DNA from: JBKPCD01 sp046727175
Lineage (GTDB): Bacteria > Acidobacteriota > Vicinamibacteria > Vicinamibacterales > 2-12-FULL-66-21
NCBI GenBank assembly: GCA_046727175.1
Contig: JBKPCD010000034.1
Coordinates: forward strand, 1-60,708
Reading direction: 5' to 3'
Length of the DNA stretch: 60,708 nucleotides
Shown: in pieces, positions 8,758 through 17,508 of the stretch
Numbering within the stretch: position 1 is the stretch's first letter
Layout of the letters: each line of letters begins with the position of its first letter
Translations under genes and position numbers: made by a program
The notes under the pieces: generated by a model
What the model was told of the DNA's origin: nothing
Seen by the model: the letters and a program-made list of their open reading frames with translations, nothing else
Database searches by the model: none

Positions 8758-10512
8758 ATGTCGGATCGAGCCTTTGCCATCGCGTTTTTCGGCATCACGG
8801 CGCTCACTCTCGCCCTTCGCGTGATTTATCCGGCGGCCGATCCCCCCTGGAATCCCACCGTCGGCATCGTCTGGCACGACGAGGGCGCCTGGGTGCACAA
8901 CGCCCGGAACAAGGCCCTGTTCGGCCTGTGGAAAACGGACGAATGGAATCCGATGTACGTCGCGCCGGTCTTCACCGGTCTCGAGTACGCGACGTTTGCG
9001 GCATTCGGCGTCGGAGTCCGTCAGGCAAGGCTGGTATCCGAGCTGACGGGGTTCGCGTCCGTCGTGCTGCTCGCGCTCGGCGTCACGCGCGTGGGCGGTC
9101 GCGAAGCAGGTCTGATTGCCGGCGCGCTCCTTGCGACGAACTACGTGTACGTCATGTACGACCGCGTGGCAATCATGGAGGCTTCCATGGTCGCCTTCAT
9201 GGTCGCTTCCTGGTACTTCTATGTCCGCGCACAGGGCAACCCACGCTGGGGATGGCTCGCCGCGTCGTGTGCGCTCCTGTCGTACTTCACGAAGGCGGCC
9301 GCCGCATTTTTCGTCGCGGCGCTTGCGGCCGAAGCGATCATCGGAGCGCTGGCTTCCAATGACGACCCGTCGGCGCGCCGCGCCGGGCGCACGACTCTTG
9401 TCGCAATGATCGTCTGCGGAACTGCGGCGCTGGCGATCTTCGTCCTCCCGAACTGGACCGAGTACCGGTTCTACAACTGGCAGATGTCCGTCACGCGGAA
9501 ACCCAGCTACGACATCAAGTCGCTCGTCGATCGCGTCAGCTGGTTTCCCGTTCTTCATGACACTTTTACTCGCATGTGGTTCGTCGTCGTCACCGGCCTC
9601 GCCGCCGCGCTCGGTCTGCTTGCACGCTGGCGTCACGGCCGTGCAGCACCAGCCGAGCGCCTTCTCTTGCTGTGGATTGGTGCCGGGATGGCGGAGTTGA
9701 TGCTCCACGACGTCGGGAACGAGCGCCGCTTTCTGATCTTCGTCCCCGCATTGGTCGCACTCGCGTCGCTCCTTCTCGGGCGCGATCGCGTGCTGCTTCC
9801 ACCGGAAATTGCCATGGTTCCCCGTCGTCGCGCCGTGGTGGCCGCACCGCTGATTGCGTTCGTGCTCTACGTCGTCTTCGGCGCAATCATCCGGATCGCA
9901 TTCCTGTATCAGATTGCTCCGAACGTACGGGTAGCTGCGGCGCTCGCAGTGTTCGCGACGATCGCGATCTACGCGACGTGGCCGCGGCTGCCATCACGTT
10001 TTGCACGCGACGGCTGGAGCGCGATTGCGGGCCTGCTCGTGGCGGTGCTCGTCGCCGGAGGCCAAATGGCACAGTTCGTCCAATGGTCGACTGGGCGGAC
10101 GTACAAGAACTATCTGGCCTCGATCGAGCTCGGCCGCCGGCTGCCGCCCGGCACATTGGTGCACGGCAAGCTCGCGAACGGGTTGTCGCTCGAGAATGGG
10201 ATCCGCCCGATTTTCGTGGGTCGCGGGTTCGGCAATTACGACGACCGGAAGCGTCGCAACGACGTGCGATATATTCTGACGTACGTGATCCCGAGCCTGG
10301 GGTACGAGTCGCAGGCGGGGAATCCGGTCATCCTGGACGTGCTCGAGGCCTACCCCGATCACCGCATCATCACGACGTTCGAGGTCGCCGAGACTGGCTC
10401 GGGCCACGATCGCGCCGCGCTGATCGACAAATTCGGATCCGCCTCCGCTACGGCTCCGGCGGACCGGACCGTGGCGGGCAGTGCCAACGAGACCGGGCGT
10501 GCGCACGATTGA
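8758..10512 (+). CDS. GT-C family membrane glycosyltransferase
   Basis: ATG 8758 lies eight bases after the preceding stop; an in-frame GTG at 8722 would overlap it. The protein has an N-terminal helix, then W-H-D-E-G-A-W-V-H-N-A-R-N, the catalytic acidic loop of GT39/GT83-type enzymes, and about ten more helices with a C-terminal periplasmic domain. It is the third such enzyme in ten kilobases, so the locus probably adds several sugars from lipid-phosphate donors. The last ~25 residues (S-A-S-A-T-A-P-A-D-R...) are encoded by a TCCGCC...GGCGGA inverted repeat and differ in character from the rest, suggesting acquired coding sequence at the 3' end. Confidence 0.8.
   Translation: MSDRAFAIAFFGITALTLALRVIYPAADPPWNPTVGIVWHDEGAWVHNARNKALFGLWKTDEWNPMYVAPVFTGLEYATFAAFGVGVRQARLVSELTGFASVVLLALGVTRVGGREAGLIAGALLATNYVYVMYDRVAIMEASMVAFMVASWYFYVRAQGNPRWGWLAASCALLSYFTKAAAAFFVAALAAEAIIGALASNDDPSARRAGRTTLVAMIVCGTAALAIFVLPNWTEYRFYNWQMSVTRKPSYDIKSLVDRVSWFPVLHDTFTRMWFVVVTGLAAALGLLARWRHGRAAPAERLLLLWIGAGMAELMLHDVGNERRFLIFVPALVALASLLLGRDRVLLPPEIAMVPRRRAVVAAPLIAFVLYVVFGAIIRIAFLYQIAPNVRVAAALAVFATIAIYATWPRLPSRFARDGWSAIAGLLVAVLVAGGQMAQFVQWSTGRTYKNYLASIELGRRLPPGTLVHGKLANGLSLENGIRPIFVGRGFGNYDDRKRRNDVRYILTYVIPSLGYESQAGNPVILDVLEAYPDHRIITTFEVAETGSGHDRAALIDKFGSASATAPADRTVAGSANETGRAHD
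10435..10464. repeat. Inverted repeat inside a gene 3' end
   Basis: TCCGCC (10438-10443) is matched by GGCGGA (10458-10463), with TCCG and CGG words between them. It lies in frame in the last 26 codons of the GT-C gene. Confidence 0.55.
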
Positions 10513-11407
10513 CGAGCGCGCCATCAAGGCGCACGCGGACCTCCGGTTTCGATCCGAATACGATTACGCGCTGTTCGAGTACTATCGCAGCGCGAAGGTC
10601 ATCGCGTTCCTCGAGCGCGCTGGCGTTCCAGTGCGGGGCCGCGTCCTCGATGCAGGATGCGGCGGCGGCGGGATGCCGCTCTCGCTCGCGGAAGAAGCAG
10701 CGCTCGTCGTCGGCATCGACCCCGTGCGACGGTTTCAGGACGCGGGCGCCAGACTCGGGCGCGAGCGCGGGCACTCGAATCTCCAGTTTGCGCTTGCGGA
10801 CGGGATGTATTTGCCGTTCCGCGATGGCGCATTCAACCTGGTGCTGTCGCACGCGGTCATCGAGCACGTTCCGGATGCATGCCTGTATCTCCGCGAGTGT
10901 GCGCGCGTCCTCGCGCCGTCAGGATACGTGTACCTCTCGACGGCGCCATACTTGTCGTTTGCGGGCGCACACCTGCCGCGGCTGAAGCTTCAGGTCCCGC
11001 TGCATTTGATCGTCGGCCGACGCGCTGCCTTTGCAACGTTCCGGTTCCTGGCACGCCATGCAGCCTGGACGCTGAAGGAACCGGCGAACGAGAACTCGTT
11101 CATCAAGGCCGCACGTCGTGGTGAGATCAAGCACGACGATCTCCTCGAGAAGGTTCGGATCGAGCGGCTGCGCCGGCAGATCGCCGACGCCGGCCTTCGC
11201 ATCGTCCGGGAGGATCTGCATGTCACGGCGACAGTCCGGCGACTGCCGGCGCGTGTGGCACGATGGCTGCGCGACAGCGTACTCACGCAGGACGTGCTGA
11301 TCAGCAACATGGAATACGTGCTGGCGAAAGCTGAAGCGCGAATGCAGGACGTGCGAACGCCAAGAGGCGGAATGACAGTGTTCCAAAGCTCGAGCGTCGA
11401 CGAGTAG
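10499..11407 (+). CDS. Class I SAM-dependent methyltransferase
   Basis: Rossmann-fold methyltransferase: motif I V-L-D-A-G-C-G-G-G-G about 45 residues in, then V-G-I-D-P (motif II acidic residue) and L-S-H-A-V-I-E-H-V-P-D, typical of the Methyltransf_11/UbiE-like family. GTG 10499 overlaps the previous gene by 14 bases; GTG 10481 is an alternative. The C-terminal half (about 130 residues) is an extra helical domain rich in Arg. Its place among glycosyltransferases suggests methylation of a sugar or lipid-linked intermediate, but the acceptor cannot be read from the sequence. Confidence 0.82.
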   Translation: MRTIDERAIKAHADLRFRSEYDYALFEYYRSAKVIAFLERAGVPVRGRVLDAGCGGGGMPLSLAEEAALVVGIDPVRRFQDAGARLGRERGHSNLQFALADGMYLPFRDGAFNLVLSHAVIEHVPDACLYLRECARVLAPSGYVYLSTAPYLSFAGAHLPRLKLQVPLHLIVGRRAAFATFRFLARHAAWTLKEPANENSFIKAARRGEIKHDDLLEKVRIERLRRQIADAGLRIVREDLHVTATVRRLPARVARWLRDSVLTQDVLISNMEYVLAKAEARMQDVRTPRGGMTVFQSSSVDE

Positions 11408-11411
11408 AGCA

Positions 11412-12455
11412 GTGGCGGAGATCACGAAATATCGGCCGGACGACAAACGCGCGGTCGAGGCGCTGTACCGGCGCGTCTTCGGCACGGACATGGCCGATGC
11501 AAGCCGCCTCCGATGGGACTGGCAGTACCGCCGAAACCCGAACAACCCCGGGCACGAACCCGAGATCTGGATCGCGCGCGAGGGCACCACCATCGTGGGG
11601 CAGTACGCGACGATGCCGGTCCGTCTCTCCTTGAAGGGGGAAGAAATTGGCGGATCGTGGGGAATGGATGTGATGGTCGCTCCCGAGCGCCAGCGGCAGG
11701 GCCTTGGTGAAGTGTTGTTTCGCACCTGGGATCGCAATGTCGGCGCTTCGCTGGGCCTCGGTCTCTCGGAATCGTCGTATCGGCTCTTTCAGAAGCTTCG
11801 ATGGCCCGATGTTGGTCCGGTGCCGTGCCTCGTCAAGCCGCTGACGCGTCGTGCGCTGCGCCGGCCGAACTGGCCCGTTCCAATCAACCGGCTCGTCTCC
11901 GCGTTGACGCTGCCGATCGTGAAGATCGTGGCGCGCTCGCGGCCGCTCCACGCCGAAGTGCGAATGATTCAACGATTCGACGAGTCCTTCACCGAACTCT
12001 GGGAAACGCTGGCGCCGAAGTTCGACCTCGCGATCCGTCGTGATGCGGCATATCTCAATTGGAAATTTGCCGCGGCGCCTCACGTGCGCTACTCGATCGC
12101 CGCGCTGCGCCGCGACAACCGCAACGTCGGCTACGCCGTGTACCGGCACCTTTACGAGCCGAGAGGGCGCGTCACGCTCCTCGTGGACTTTCTCACGGAT
12201 CCTGACGACGAGGCCGGCTTGAACACGCTGCTGCGGTGGGTGGATCGAGAGGCTCGTGTCGCCGATTCCGACAAAATTCGAACGTTCACCAGGCACGCGG
12301 GCTTCCGCCGGGCGCTTCGCCGCGCCGGCTACTTTCAGGTCAGGTCGACGATGGAGTTCGTCGTGAAGGTGAACGGACTGCCGGTCTCGGCGGCGTTCTA
12401 CGAGAGCACCGACCGCTGGCACATCACGCTCGGCGACTCGGATCAGGATCGGTGA
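11412..12455 (+). CDS. GNAT-fold N-acyltransferase
   Basis: GTG start five bases after the previous stop. The first 130 residues have a GNAT pattern: I-V-G-Q-Y-A-T-M (beta 4), M-D-V-M-V-A-P-E-R-Q-R-Q-G-L-G (the acyl-CoA pyrophosphate loop Q/R-x-x-G-x-G/A) and a following helix. The second half (A-Y-L-N-W-K-F, V-G-Y-A-V-Y-R) looks like a second, more degenerate GNAT repeat, as in double-domain acyltransferases of glycan loci. It probably acylates an amino-sugar of the exported glycan; this is inference from context. Confidence 0.75.
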   Translation: MAEITKYRPDDKRAVEALYRRVFGTDMADASRLRWDWQYRRNPNNPGHEPEIWIAREGTTIVGQYATMPVRLSLKGEEIGGSWGMDVMVAPERQRQGLGEVLFRTWDRNVGASLGLGLSESSYRLFQKLRWPDVGPVPCLVKPLTRRALRRPNWPVPINRLVSALTLPIVKIVARSRPLHAEVRMIQRFDESFTELWETLAPKFDLAIRRDAAYLNWKFAAAPHVRYSIAALRRDNRNVGYAVYRHLYEPRGRVTLLVDFLTDPDDEAGLNTLLRWVDREARVADSDKIRTFTRHAGFRRALRRAGYFQVRSTMEFVVKVNGLPVSAAFYESTDRWHITLGDSDQDR

Positions 12456-12473
12456 CGCCAGGGGCAACAGAGA

Positions 12474-12659
12474 CAGAAGCTAGAATCTAGCCGACGGGTC
12501 AAACCGGCTGTGGGCTCAGGGCCCCCGGCTCTAGGCGCGCCCTGCCAAGATTCAGTGTTGGGCAACGAGCTGCTCGGTTCACACTTTGGCTCTCGTGGTT
12601 GCAGGTGCGCAACGGTTTTCGCTGGCCCAAAGCTGAAAGCCGTGAGCCCAAAGCCTGAA
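12474..12659. repeat. Word repeats: family A half-site plus family B inverted pair
   Basis: 12474-12490 reads AGAAGCTAGAATCTAG, half of a family A element. Then a family B left arm (about 12506-12538, GGCTGTGGGCTCAGGGC) and a right arm (12624-12659, GCCCAAAGC...GAGCCCAAAGCC) frame about 85 bases. The whole gap between the GNAT gene and the deacetylase is made of this material, and the right arm ends seven bases before the next ATG. Confidence 0.75.
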
Positions 12660-12665
12660 TGTCAC

Positions 12666-13661
12666 ATGTTCTTGCTCGTCGGGATCGACACGGAAGGGGA
12701 CAACCAGTGGGACGCGGCGGCGCGGGCGAACCAGACGTTCGCCAACATCTACGCGCTGCCGCGGTTGCACGATCTCTTCCGGCGCCAGGGCGTCCGGCCA
12801 ACCTACGTCATCACCTACCCCGTCGCACGGGACTCCCGATCGGCCGACGTGCTGCAACGTCTCCTTGCCGAAGGAGACTGCGAGATTGGCGCGCATCACC
12901 ACGCGTGGGAGACGCCGCCGTATTCTCCGGAAGACGTTCGTCGACACGCGTACGCGAGCACGCTGACGCGGGCTCGGTTCGACGAGCAGCTCGCCAGTCT
13001 GACGAAGGCGATTGAGGCCGCAGTCCGACGAAAGCCGCTTTCATATCGATCCGGCCGATTCGGATTCTCTGCCGACCACGTGTCGGCGCTCGAACGTCAG
13101 GGTTATCTGGTCGAATCGAGTGTTGCCCCGCTCTTCTACGAAGCACACAAGGGCGGCCCGGATTTCGTCGAAGCGCCGCTGCGCCCGTACTTTCTCGCCT
13201 ACGACAGCGCGACGCGTCCTGGCACGAGCAACGTACTGGAGGTGCCGGTCTCCGCGGGGCTGAGCCTTCGACTCCCGAAGGCGCTGCAGTTTGCGTATGC
13301 CCGGGCGCCGCGACCGTACACGACCAAACGCGTATTGAGGGCGCTCAGGATCGTGCGCACACGGTGGCTGCGGCCGTCCTATTCGCCTCTGACGGATATG
13401 ATGGGGCTCGCGCGCGACCTCGCGCGCGATCGCGAACCGGTGCTCAACGTGATCTTTCACTCGAGCGAAGCGATCGTCGGGGGCAGCCCGTACAATCGCA
13501 CTCAAGGCGAGCTCGACGCGTTCCTGGAGCGTCTCGAGAAGTTCTGTGCGTTCGCGATCAGTGACCTGGGCGCAACGCCAGTCACGTTTGCGGAGTTCCG
13601 GACGCGGTATTGTGGGCACGACGGTCGAACCGGCAACCGGGGGCTGCCGACCGGACCCTGA
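12666..13661 (+). CDS. Polysaccharide deacetylase-like (NodB-fold) protein
   Basis: I start it at ATG 12666, because the open frame upstream (to 12510) is repeat sequence. The protein begins L-L-V-G-I-D-T-E-G-D (motif 1, acidic metal/base residues) and has G-A-H-H-H-A-W (motif 2, H-x3-H type metal ligands) near residue 80. It then has Y-R-S-G-R-F-G (motif 3) and N-V-I-F-H-S-S-E (late His). These are the carbohydrate esterase 4 signatures, so it should deacetylate an N-acetylated sugar of the glycan made here. The last dozen residues are Gly/Pro/Arg-rich and come from CCGACTG-type repeat words. No signal peptide, so action would be cytoplasmic. Confidence 0.82.
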   Translation: MFLLVGIDTEGDNQWDAAARANQTFANIYALPRLHDLFRRQGVRPTYVITYPVARDSRSADVLQRLLAEGDCEIGAHHHAWETPPYSPEDVRRHAYASTLTRARFDEQLASLTKAIEAAVRRKPLSYRSGRFGFSADHVSALERQGYLVESSVAPLFYEAHKGGPDFVEAPLRPYFLAYDSATRPGTSNVLEVPVSAGLSLRLPKALQFAYARAPRPYTTKRVLRALRIVRTRWLRPSYSPLTDMMGLARDLARDREPVLNVIFHSSEAIVGGSPYNRTQGELDAFLERLEKFCAFAISDLGATPVTFAEFRTRYCGHDGRTGNRGLPTGP

Positions 13662-13676
13662 CGACTGCCGACTGAC

Positions 13677-14849
13677 TTGCGCATTCTCCACGTCACTCCG
13701 CATCTGCCACCCGATCAGGCCGCGAACGCACTGCTCCCCTGGCAGCTGGGAACGTGGATGCGCGAGCGCGGCGACACGATCGAGTACGTTGCTCACCCGC
13801 CTGTCGCGAGTCAGATCGCGTGGCGCAGCGGAGTTGTTGCGGCGCTCCCGGGGCCGGTGACGTGGGTGCCGCGAAGAAAACGCGGCGCTCTGAGCCGGGC
13901 GCTGAGGATCGGTGCAGTCGCCAGCAGCACATGGCGGATCCGTCGCGCACTCGCGCCTGCAATCGCCCGAGCTGACGTCGTGCACGCGCACAGCAACGGC
14001 CTGCTCGCAGAGATCGCGGTCGTGCTTGCACGCCGTCGCCGTCGGCCGGTAGTACTCACAATGTACGGCACGGAGATTTGGCACTATCGGCCGAAGCGCA
14101 TCGGCCCCGATGTGTTCACCCGCGCGTACCACGCTGCGTCTGCGGTGACCTTCTACAGCGAGCGCTTGTCTGGCCGCGCACGCGAACTCGGCCTCTCCAG
14201 ACCGGAGATGCACACGATCTACCCGCCCGTGCCGGGGCAGTTCACGTGGCATGACGAACGAAAACAGGCAGCGGCGCGGGCGGCCCTTGGCATCTCCAAT
14301 CGCCATCTCCTGCTGAATGTCAAGCGACTCCATCCGCTCGCCGACCAGCGTTCGCTGATCGAAGCGATGAACGAGGTGATTCGCGCGCACCCCGATACGC
14401 GGCTGGTGCTCTGCGGGACGGGCCCACTTCTCGAGGACCTCAGAACTACGGCCAGAGCGGCTGGCGTGGAACGCCACGTCACCTTTGCGGGGTCGATCGA
14501 CAACGCCGTGATCGGTGGCTACTACGCCGCGGCGGACCTGTTCATCCTGCCGTCGCTGCTCGAAGCGCTGCCGACCGTCGCCGTGGAGGCGCTCGCGTGC
14601 GGCACGCCGGTGCTGTCGACCGACAATCCCGGCGGACTCGAGCTGAACGGTCTCTTCGGTCAGGACGTCGCAATCGTGCCTCGTGAGCAGCCGCTCGCGA
14701 TCGCACGCGCTATCGCGCGGTTTCTCGAGCACAAACGTCGCGCGTTGCCGGCCACGCGCAATATCGTGGACCGGTCGTTTGGCGCAGCGAACATCGCAGC
14801 AAAGTACCTGGACATCTACAAGCGGGCGATCGCGGGCGGGCCCGCATGA
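13677..14849 (+). CDS. GT4 family glycosyltransferase
   Basis: TTG start at 13677, giving M-R-I-L-H-V-T-P-H-L-P-P-D, the usual GT4 N-terminal strand. The C-terminal Rossmann domain has L-L-N-V-K-R-L-H-P-L, L-V-L-C-G-T-G-P-L, and P-S-L-L-E-A-L-P-T-V-A-V-E-A-L-A-C-G-T-P-V, the E-x7-E retaining glycosyltransferase motif. Length (390 aa) is typical. It should add a sugar from a nucleotide donor in the cytoplasm to the lipid-linked glycan. Its stop overlaps the start of the next gene (ATGA), indicating coupling. Confidence 0.9.
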   Translation: MRILHVTPHLPPDQAANALLPWQLGTWMRERGDTIEYVAHPPVASQIAWRSGVVAALPGPVTWVPRRKRGALSRALRIGAVASSTWRIRRALAPAIARADVVHAHSNGLLAEIAVVLARRRRRPVVLTMYGTEIWHYRPKRIGPDVFTRAYHAASAVTFYSERLSGRARELGLSRPEMHTIYPPVPGQFTWHDERKQAAARAALGISNRHLLLNVKRLHPLADQRSLIEAMNEVIRAHPDTRLVLCGTGPLLEDLRTTARAAGVERHVTFAGSIDNAVIGGYYAAADLFILPSLLEALPTVAVEALACGTPVLSTDNPGGLELNGLFGQDVAIVPREQPLAIARAIARFLEHKRRALPATRNIVDRSFGAANIAAKYLDIYKRAIAGGPA

Positions 14850-16735
14850 CGCGCGGCGTCGGGCGCGCCCTCGCGACAGGGTTCATCGGCGCACTGGCGG
14901 CGGTCGTGTGGCTGACGCTCTTCTATGCGCTCCGGCCGGAGCTCCGCAACGATTTCAACGTCGATCCGCCGCGGCTCGTCACGGGCGTCTACCCAGCCGA
15001 ACGCGCCACAGACTCGAGCCTCACCTTTGCGTGGACGCGCGAACAGGTTACCGTGCGGCTGCCCGGCATCGATCGGCACGTGCCGTGGACGATGAGCGTT
15101 CGCGTGCGCGGCGCGCGATTGGATCCGCGGCAGAATCCAATCCTGACGTTCTCGGTCGATGGCCTCCAGGTTCTGACGCACGAATCAACGACCGGTTTCG
15201 AACTCGTCCAAATCACGATCCCCGTCCAGGCCGATCGTCGCGGCGCGGTCGTCACCATCCGGAGCTCGACAACCTTCATACCCGGGCCCTCTGATCCGCG
15301 ACCGCTGGGCGTCATGCTGGACTCGATCAGCTTCGTGCCGACCGGCGTGGTCCTGCCGCCCCACGGCGCCTTCACGGGGACCGCCGCTGCCGCCGGCGTG
15401 CTCGGTTCGGGCGTGGCACTGCTCGACGTGACCGCGGGCACGGCAATCGGCGGCGCGATCGTTATTGCCGCAGGGATCGCAATGAGTGTCTCGCGCGGGT
15501 TCGGGCCGTACACCGATTTTGCCGAGACGGGCGCGCGCGTGGCTGTCGTCGCGTCGGTCGCACTCGTGGTTCTCGCCGGAGGCGCGCAGATCCTGCGGCG
15601 CGAGAAGCTGCGGAACACGGCGCGATTCGTGGCCGCCTTCTCTGCCTGCGCGCTCGTCTTCAAGCTGCTCGTGCTCCTGCATCCCGACATGCCCCTTGGT
15701 GATGCGCTGTTCCACGCGCATCGTTTTCAGGATGTGCTCGCCGGGAAGCTGTACTTCACGTCGATCGCGCCAGGCAACTACTCGTTTCCGTACGCGCCAG
15801 GCCTCTACCTCTTCGCCACGCTGTTCTCGGGCCTGGTGCGTCGCGGCATGGCGGACGTCGCGCTGCTCCGTATCATCGTGGTCAGCGTCGATACCATCGC
15901 GGCGCTGTGTCTCTATCGAATGGTCGTCCGAAATCGCGGAGACCGCATCGCAGGGGCGCTTGCCGTGGCGCTCTACCACCTCGTACCCCTCGAGTTCGGT
16001 GTGATCAGAGTCGGCAATCTCACGAATGCCTTTGCGCAGTCGGTGTCGCTTTTCGCGTTCGCGATGATGGCCGCATCGCCCCTCCGGACCTCGAATTGGC
16101 GGTGGCTGCTGCTCTTCGTGATTGCTCTGAGCGGCGCCTTCCTGTCGCACACCAGCACGTTCGCAATCCTGTCGACGGCAACGCTTCTGACCGGTGTGCT
16201 CTTCTGGTGGCGTGGCGGCGCTGTTCTTCGATCGTCGGCAGTGGCGATCCTGATCGCACTGGCTCTCGCGCTCATCGTAGCGATCGCTGTGTACTATGCG
16301 CACTTCATCGATACGTATCGCGCGGAACTGACTCGCCTCACCGCTGAAACGGCAACGGCGGCACCGGACGCGGGAGGACGCGGCATCGGCAGCCGGCTCG
16401 CGACCGTCCCGTACTACCTCGCCACGTATCTCGGGATTCCTGCACTCGCGCTCATGTGCTGGGGAGTCGCGACGCTCTTGAGGGGCGGACCCGCCGATCG
16501 ACTGGCGCTGTCGACGACGGGATGGGGCCTCGCCTGCGTGGTGTTTCTCGCGGTGGGCGTCCTCACACCGCTCGATATGCGTTACTACCTCGCATCGATT
16601 CCCGCGGTCGCGATACTCGCGGCGATCGGCGGGTCTGCCGGCTGGGCGAGCGGCGGCTACGCGCGCGCGGCCATCGCCGGTCTGCTTGTGTGGATTATCA
16701 TCGAACTGCGCGGGTGGTTTGCGAGTTTCGGGTAA
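14846..16735 (+). CDS. Large multi-pass membrane protein, GT-C-like, unassigned
   Basis: The 629-aa product has one N-terminal helix (about residues 8-28) and then a soluble, probably beta-rich periplasmic domain of about 150 residues (repeated V-R-V/I-T-I strands). About 12 hydrophobic segments follow. The segment A-L-F-H-A-H-R-F-Q-D-V after an early helix resembles the first extracytoplasmic loop of GT-C enzymes, where catalytic acidic residues sit. I cannot assign a family. Operon position, overlapping the GT4 by ATGA, suggests a polymerase, ligase or glycosyltransferase for the same glycan. The N-terminal beta domain before the membrane core is uncommon. Confidence 0.65.
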   Translation: MTRGVGRALATGFIGALAAVVWLTLFYALRPELRNDFNVDPPRLVTGVYPAERATDSSLTFAWTREQVTVRLPGIDRHVPWTMSVRVRGARLDPRQNPILTFSVDGLQVLTHESTTGFELVQITIPVQADRRGAVVTIRSSTTFIPGPSDPRPLGVMLDSISFVPTGVVLPPHGAFTGTAAAAGVLGSGVALLDVTAGTAIGGAIVIAAGIAMSVSRGFGPYTDFAETGARVAVVASVALVVLAGGAQILRREKLRNTARFVAAFSACALVFKLLVLLHPDMPLGDALFHAHRFQDVLAGKLYFTSIAPGNYSFPYAPGLYLFATLFSGLVRRGMADVALLRIIVVSVDTIAALCLYRMVVRNRGDRIAGALAVALYHLVPLEFGVIRVGNLTNAFAQSVSLFAFAMMAASPLRTSNWRWLLLFVIALSGAFLSHTSTFAILSTATLLTGVLFWWRGGAVLRSSAVAILIALALALIVAIAVYYAHFIDTYRAELTRLTAETATAAPDAGGRGIGSRLATVPYYLATYLGIPALALMCWGVATLLRGGPADRLALSTTGWGLACVVFLAVGVLTPLDMRYYLASIPAVAILAAIGGSAGWASGGYARAAIAGLLVWIIIELRGWFASFG

Positions 16736-16755
16736 ACAAGCTGTTGGTGAGACCC

Positions 16756-17208
16756 ATGTTCTTGATGTCGAGAATCAGTGGAGACATTGCCGCCGCCATG
16801 CGTGCGAAGGATCAGGGGCGGCTGGCGGCGCTGCGGATGGCCAAAGCGGCGCTGATGAATCGCGAGGTTACGAAAGGCGGGCCCCTCGACGAGTCCGAGG
16901 CGCAGCAGGTCATCGCGTCGCTGATCAAGCAGCGCCGCGACTCGATCGAACAGTTTCGCAAAGGCGGCCGGGACGACCTTGCCGACAAAGAAGCCGCGGA
17001 AATCGTGACGCTCGAAGCATACCTGCCACCGCCGGTAGACCCCGCCGAGCTCGAGGCCGCGGTGAACGAAGCCATCGCGGAAACCGGCGCAGCGAGCGCG
17101 AAGGATCTTGGCCGCGTGATGAAGGCTGTGATGCCGAAGCTCGCGGGTCGCGCCGTCGACGGACGCACCGTCAACGAGCTCGTGCGGCGCAAGCTTGGTG
17201 CTGCATAA
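16756..17208 (+). CDS. GatB/YqeY domain protein
   Basis: About 150 aa: I-A-A-A-M-R-A-K-D-Q-x-R-L-A-A-L-R-M-A-K-A-A-L, then Q-R-R-D-S-I-E-Q-F-R-K-G-G-R-D-D-L and the helical tail domain shared with GatB/E (D-L-G-R-V-M-K-A-V-M-P-K, V-N-E-L-V-R-R-K-L). YqeY proteins are thought to bind tRNA or assist amidotransferases; their role is not well fixed. ATG 16756 or ATG 16765 could start it; the latter gives the usual M-S-R-I-S... beginning. It lies 20 bases after the glycan operon but is functionally unrelated, and a terminator follows. Confidence 0.88.
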   Translation: MFLMSRISGDIAAAMRAKDQGRLAALRMAKAALMNREVTKGGPLDESEAQQVIASLIKQRRDSIEQFRKGGRDDLADKEAAEIVTLEAYLPPPVDPAELEAAVNEAIAETGAASAKDLGRVMKAVMPKLAGRAVDGRTVNELVRRKLGAA

Positions 17209-17285
17209 AACACCAAACCTTTGCGGGGGTCCGCTCGTCTAATCACCTTGAAAGGCACGCACAAGCCTCTCATCCATCCTCCATT

Positions 17286-17317
17286 GAGCCCTTGCCGCGA
17301 GGCAGGGGCTCTTTTTT
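17286..17317 (+). terminator. Rho-independent terminator after the YqeY gene
   Basis: GAGCCC-TTGCC (17286-17296) pairs with GGCAG-GGGCTC (17301-17311) around a short GCGA loop, followed by six T. It is the clearest intrinsic terminator in the window. The rest of the 300-base gap (17209-17508) before murJ shows no gene, RNA or convincing promoter. Confidence 0.85.
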
Positions 17318-17508
17318 GTCCTCGCCGCCACGCGCCGTCCTGACAAGCGTTCGCTTTCGAGAAGTGATTGTCCACATTGTCCGCGTCCGGACGATGCGCC
17401 GACCGCCCGAACCGACCTCAGCCGCATTCGGACCGTGTGTTACGCTGAACGACGAATGCATCGCGCCGGGCGACTCGTCCCACTGCCCGCCACCCCAGTC
17501 GGCCATCG

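Noticed and set aside
13041..14732. A 563-codon minus-strand frame opposite the deacetylase and GT4
   Set aside because: Crosses two well-supported plus-strand genes and their junction; composition is not protein-like.
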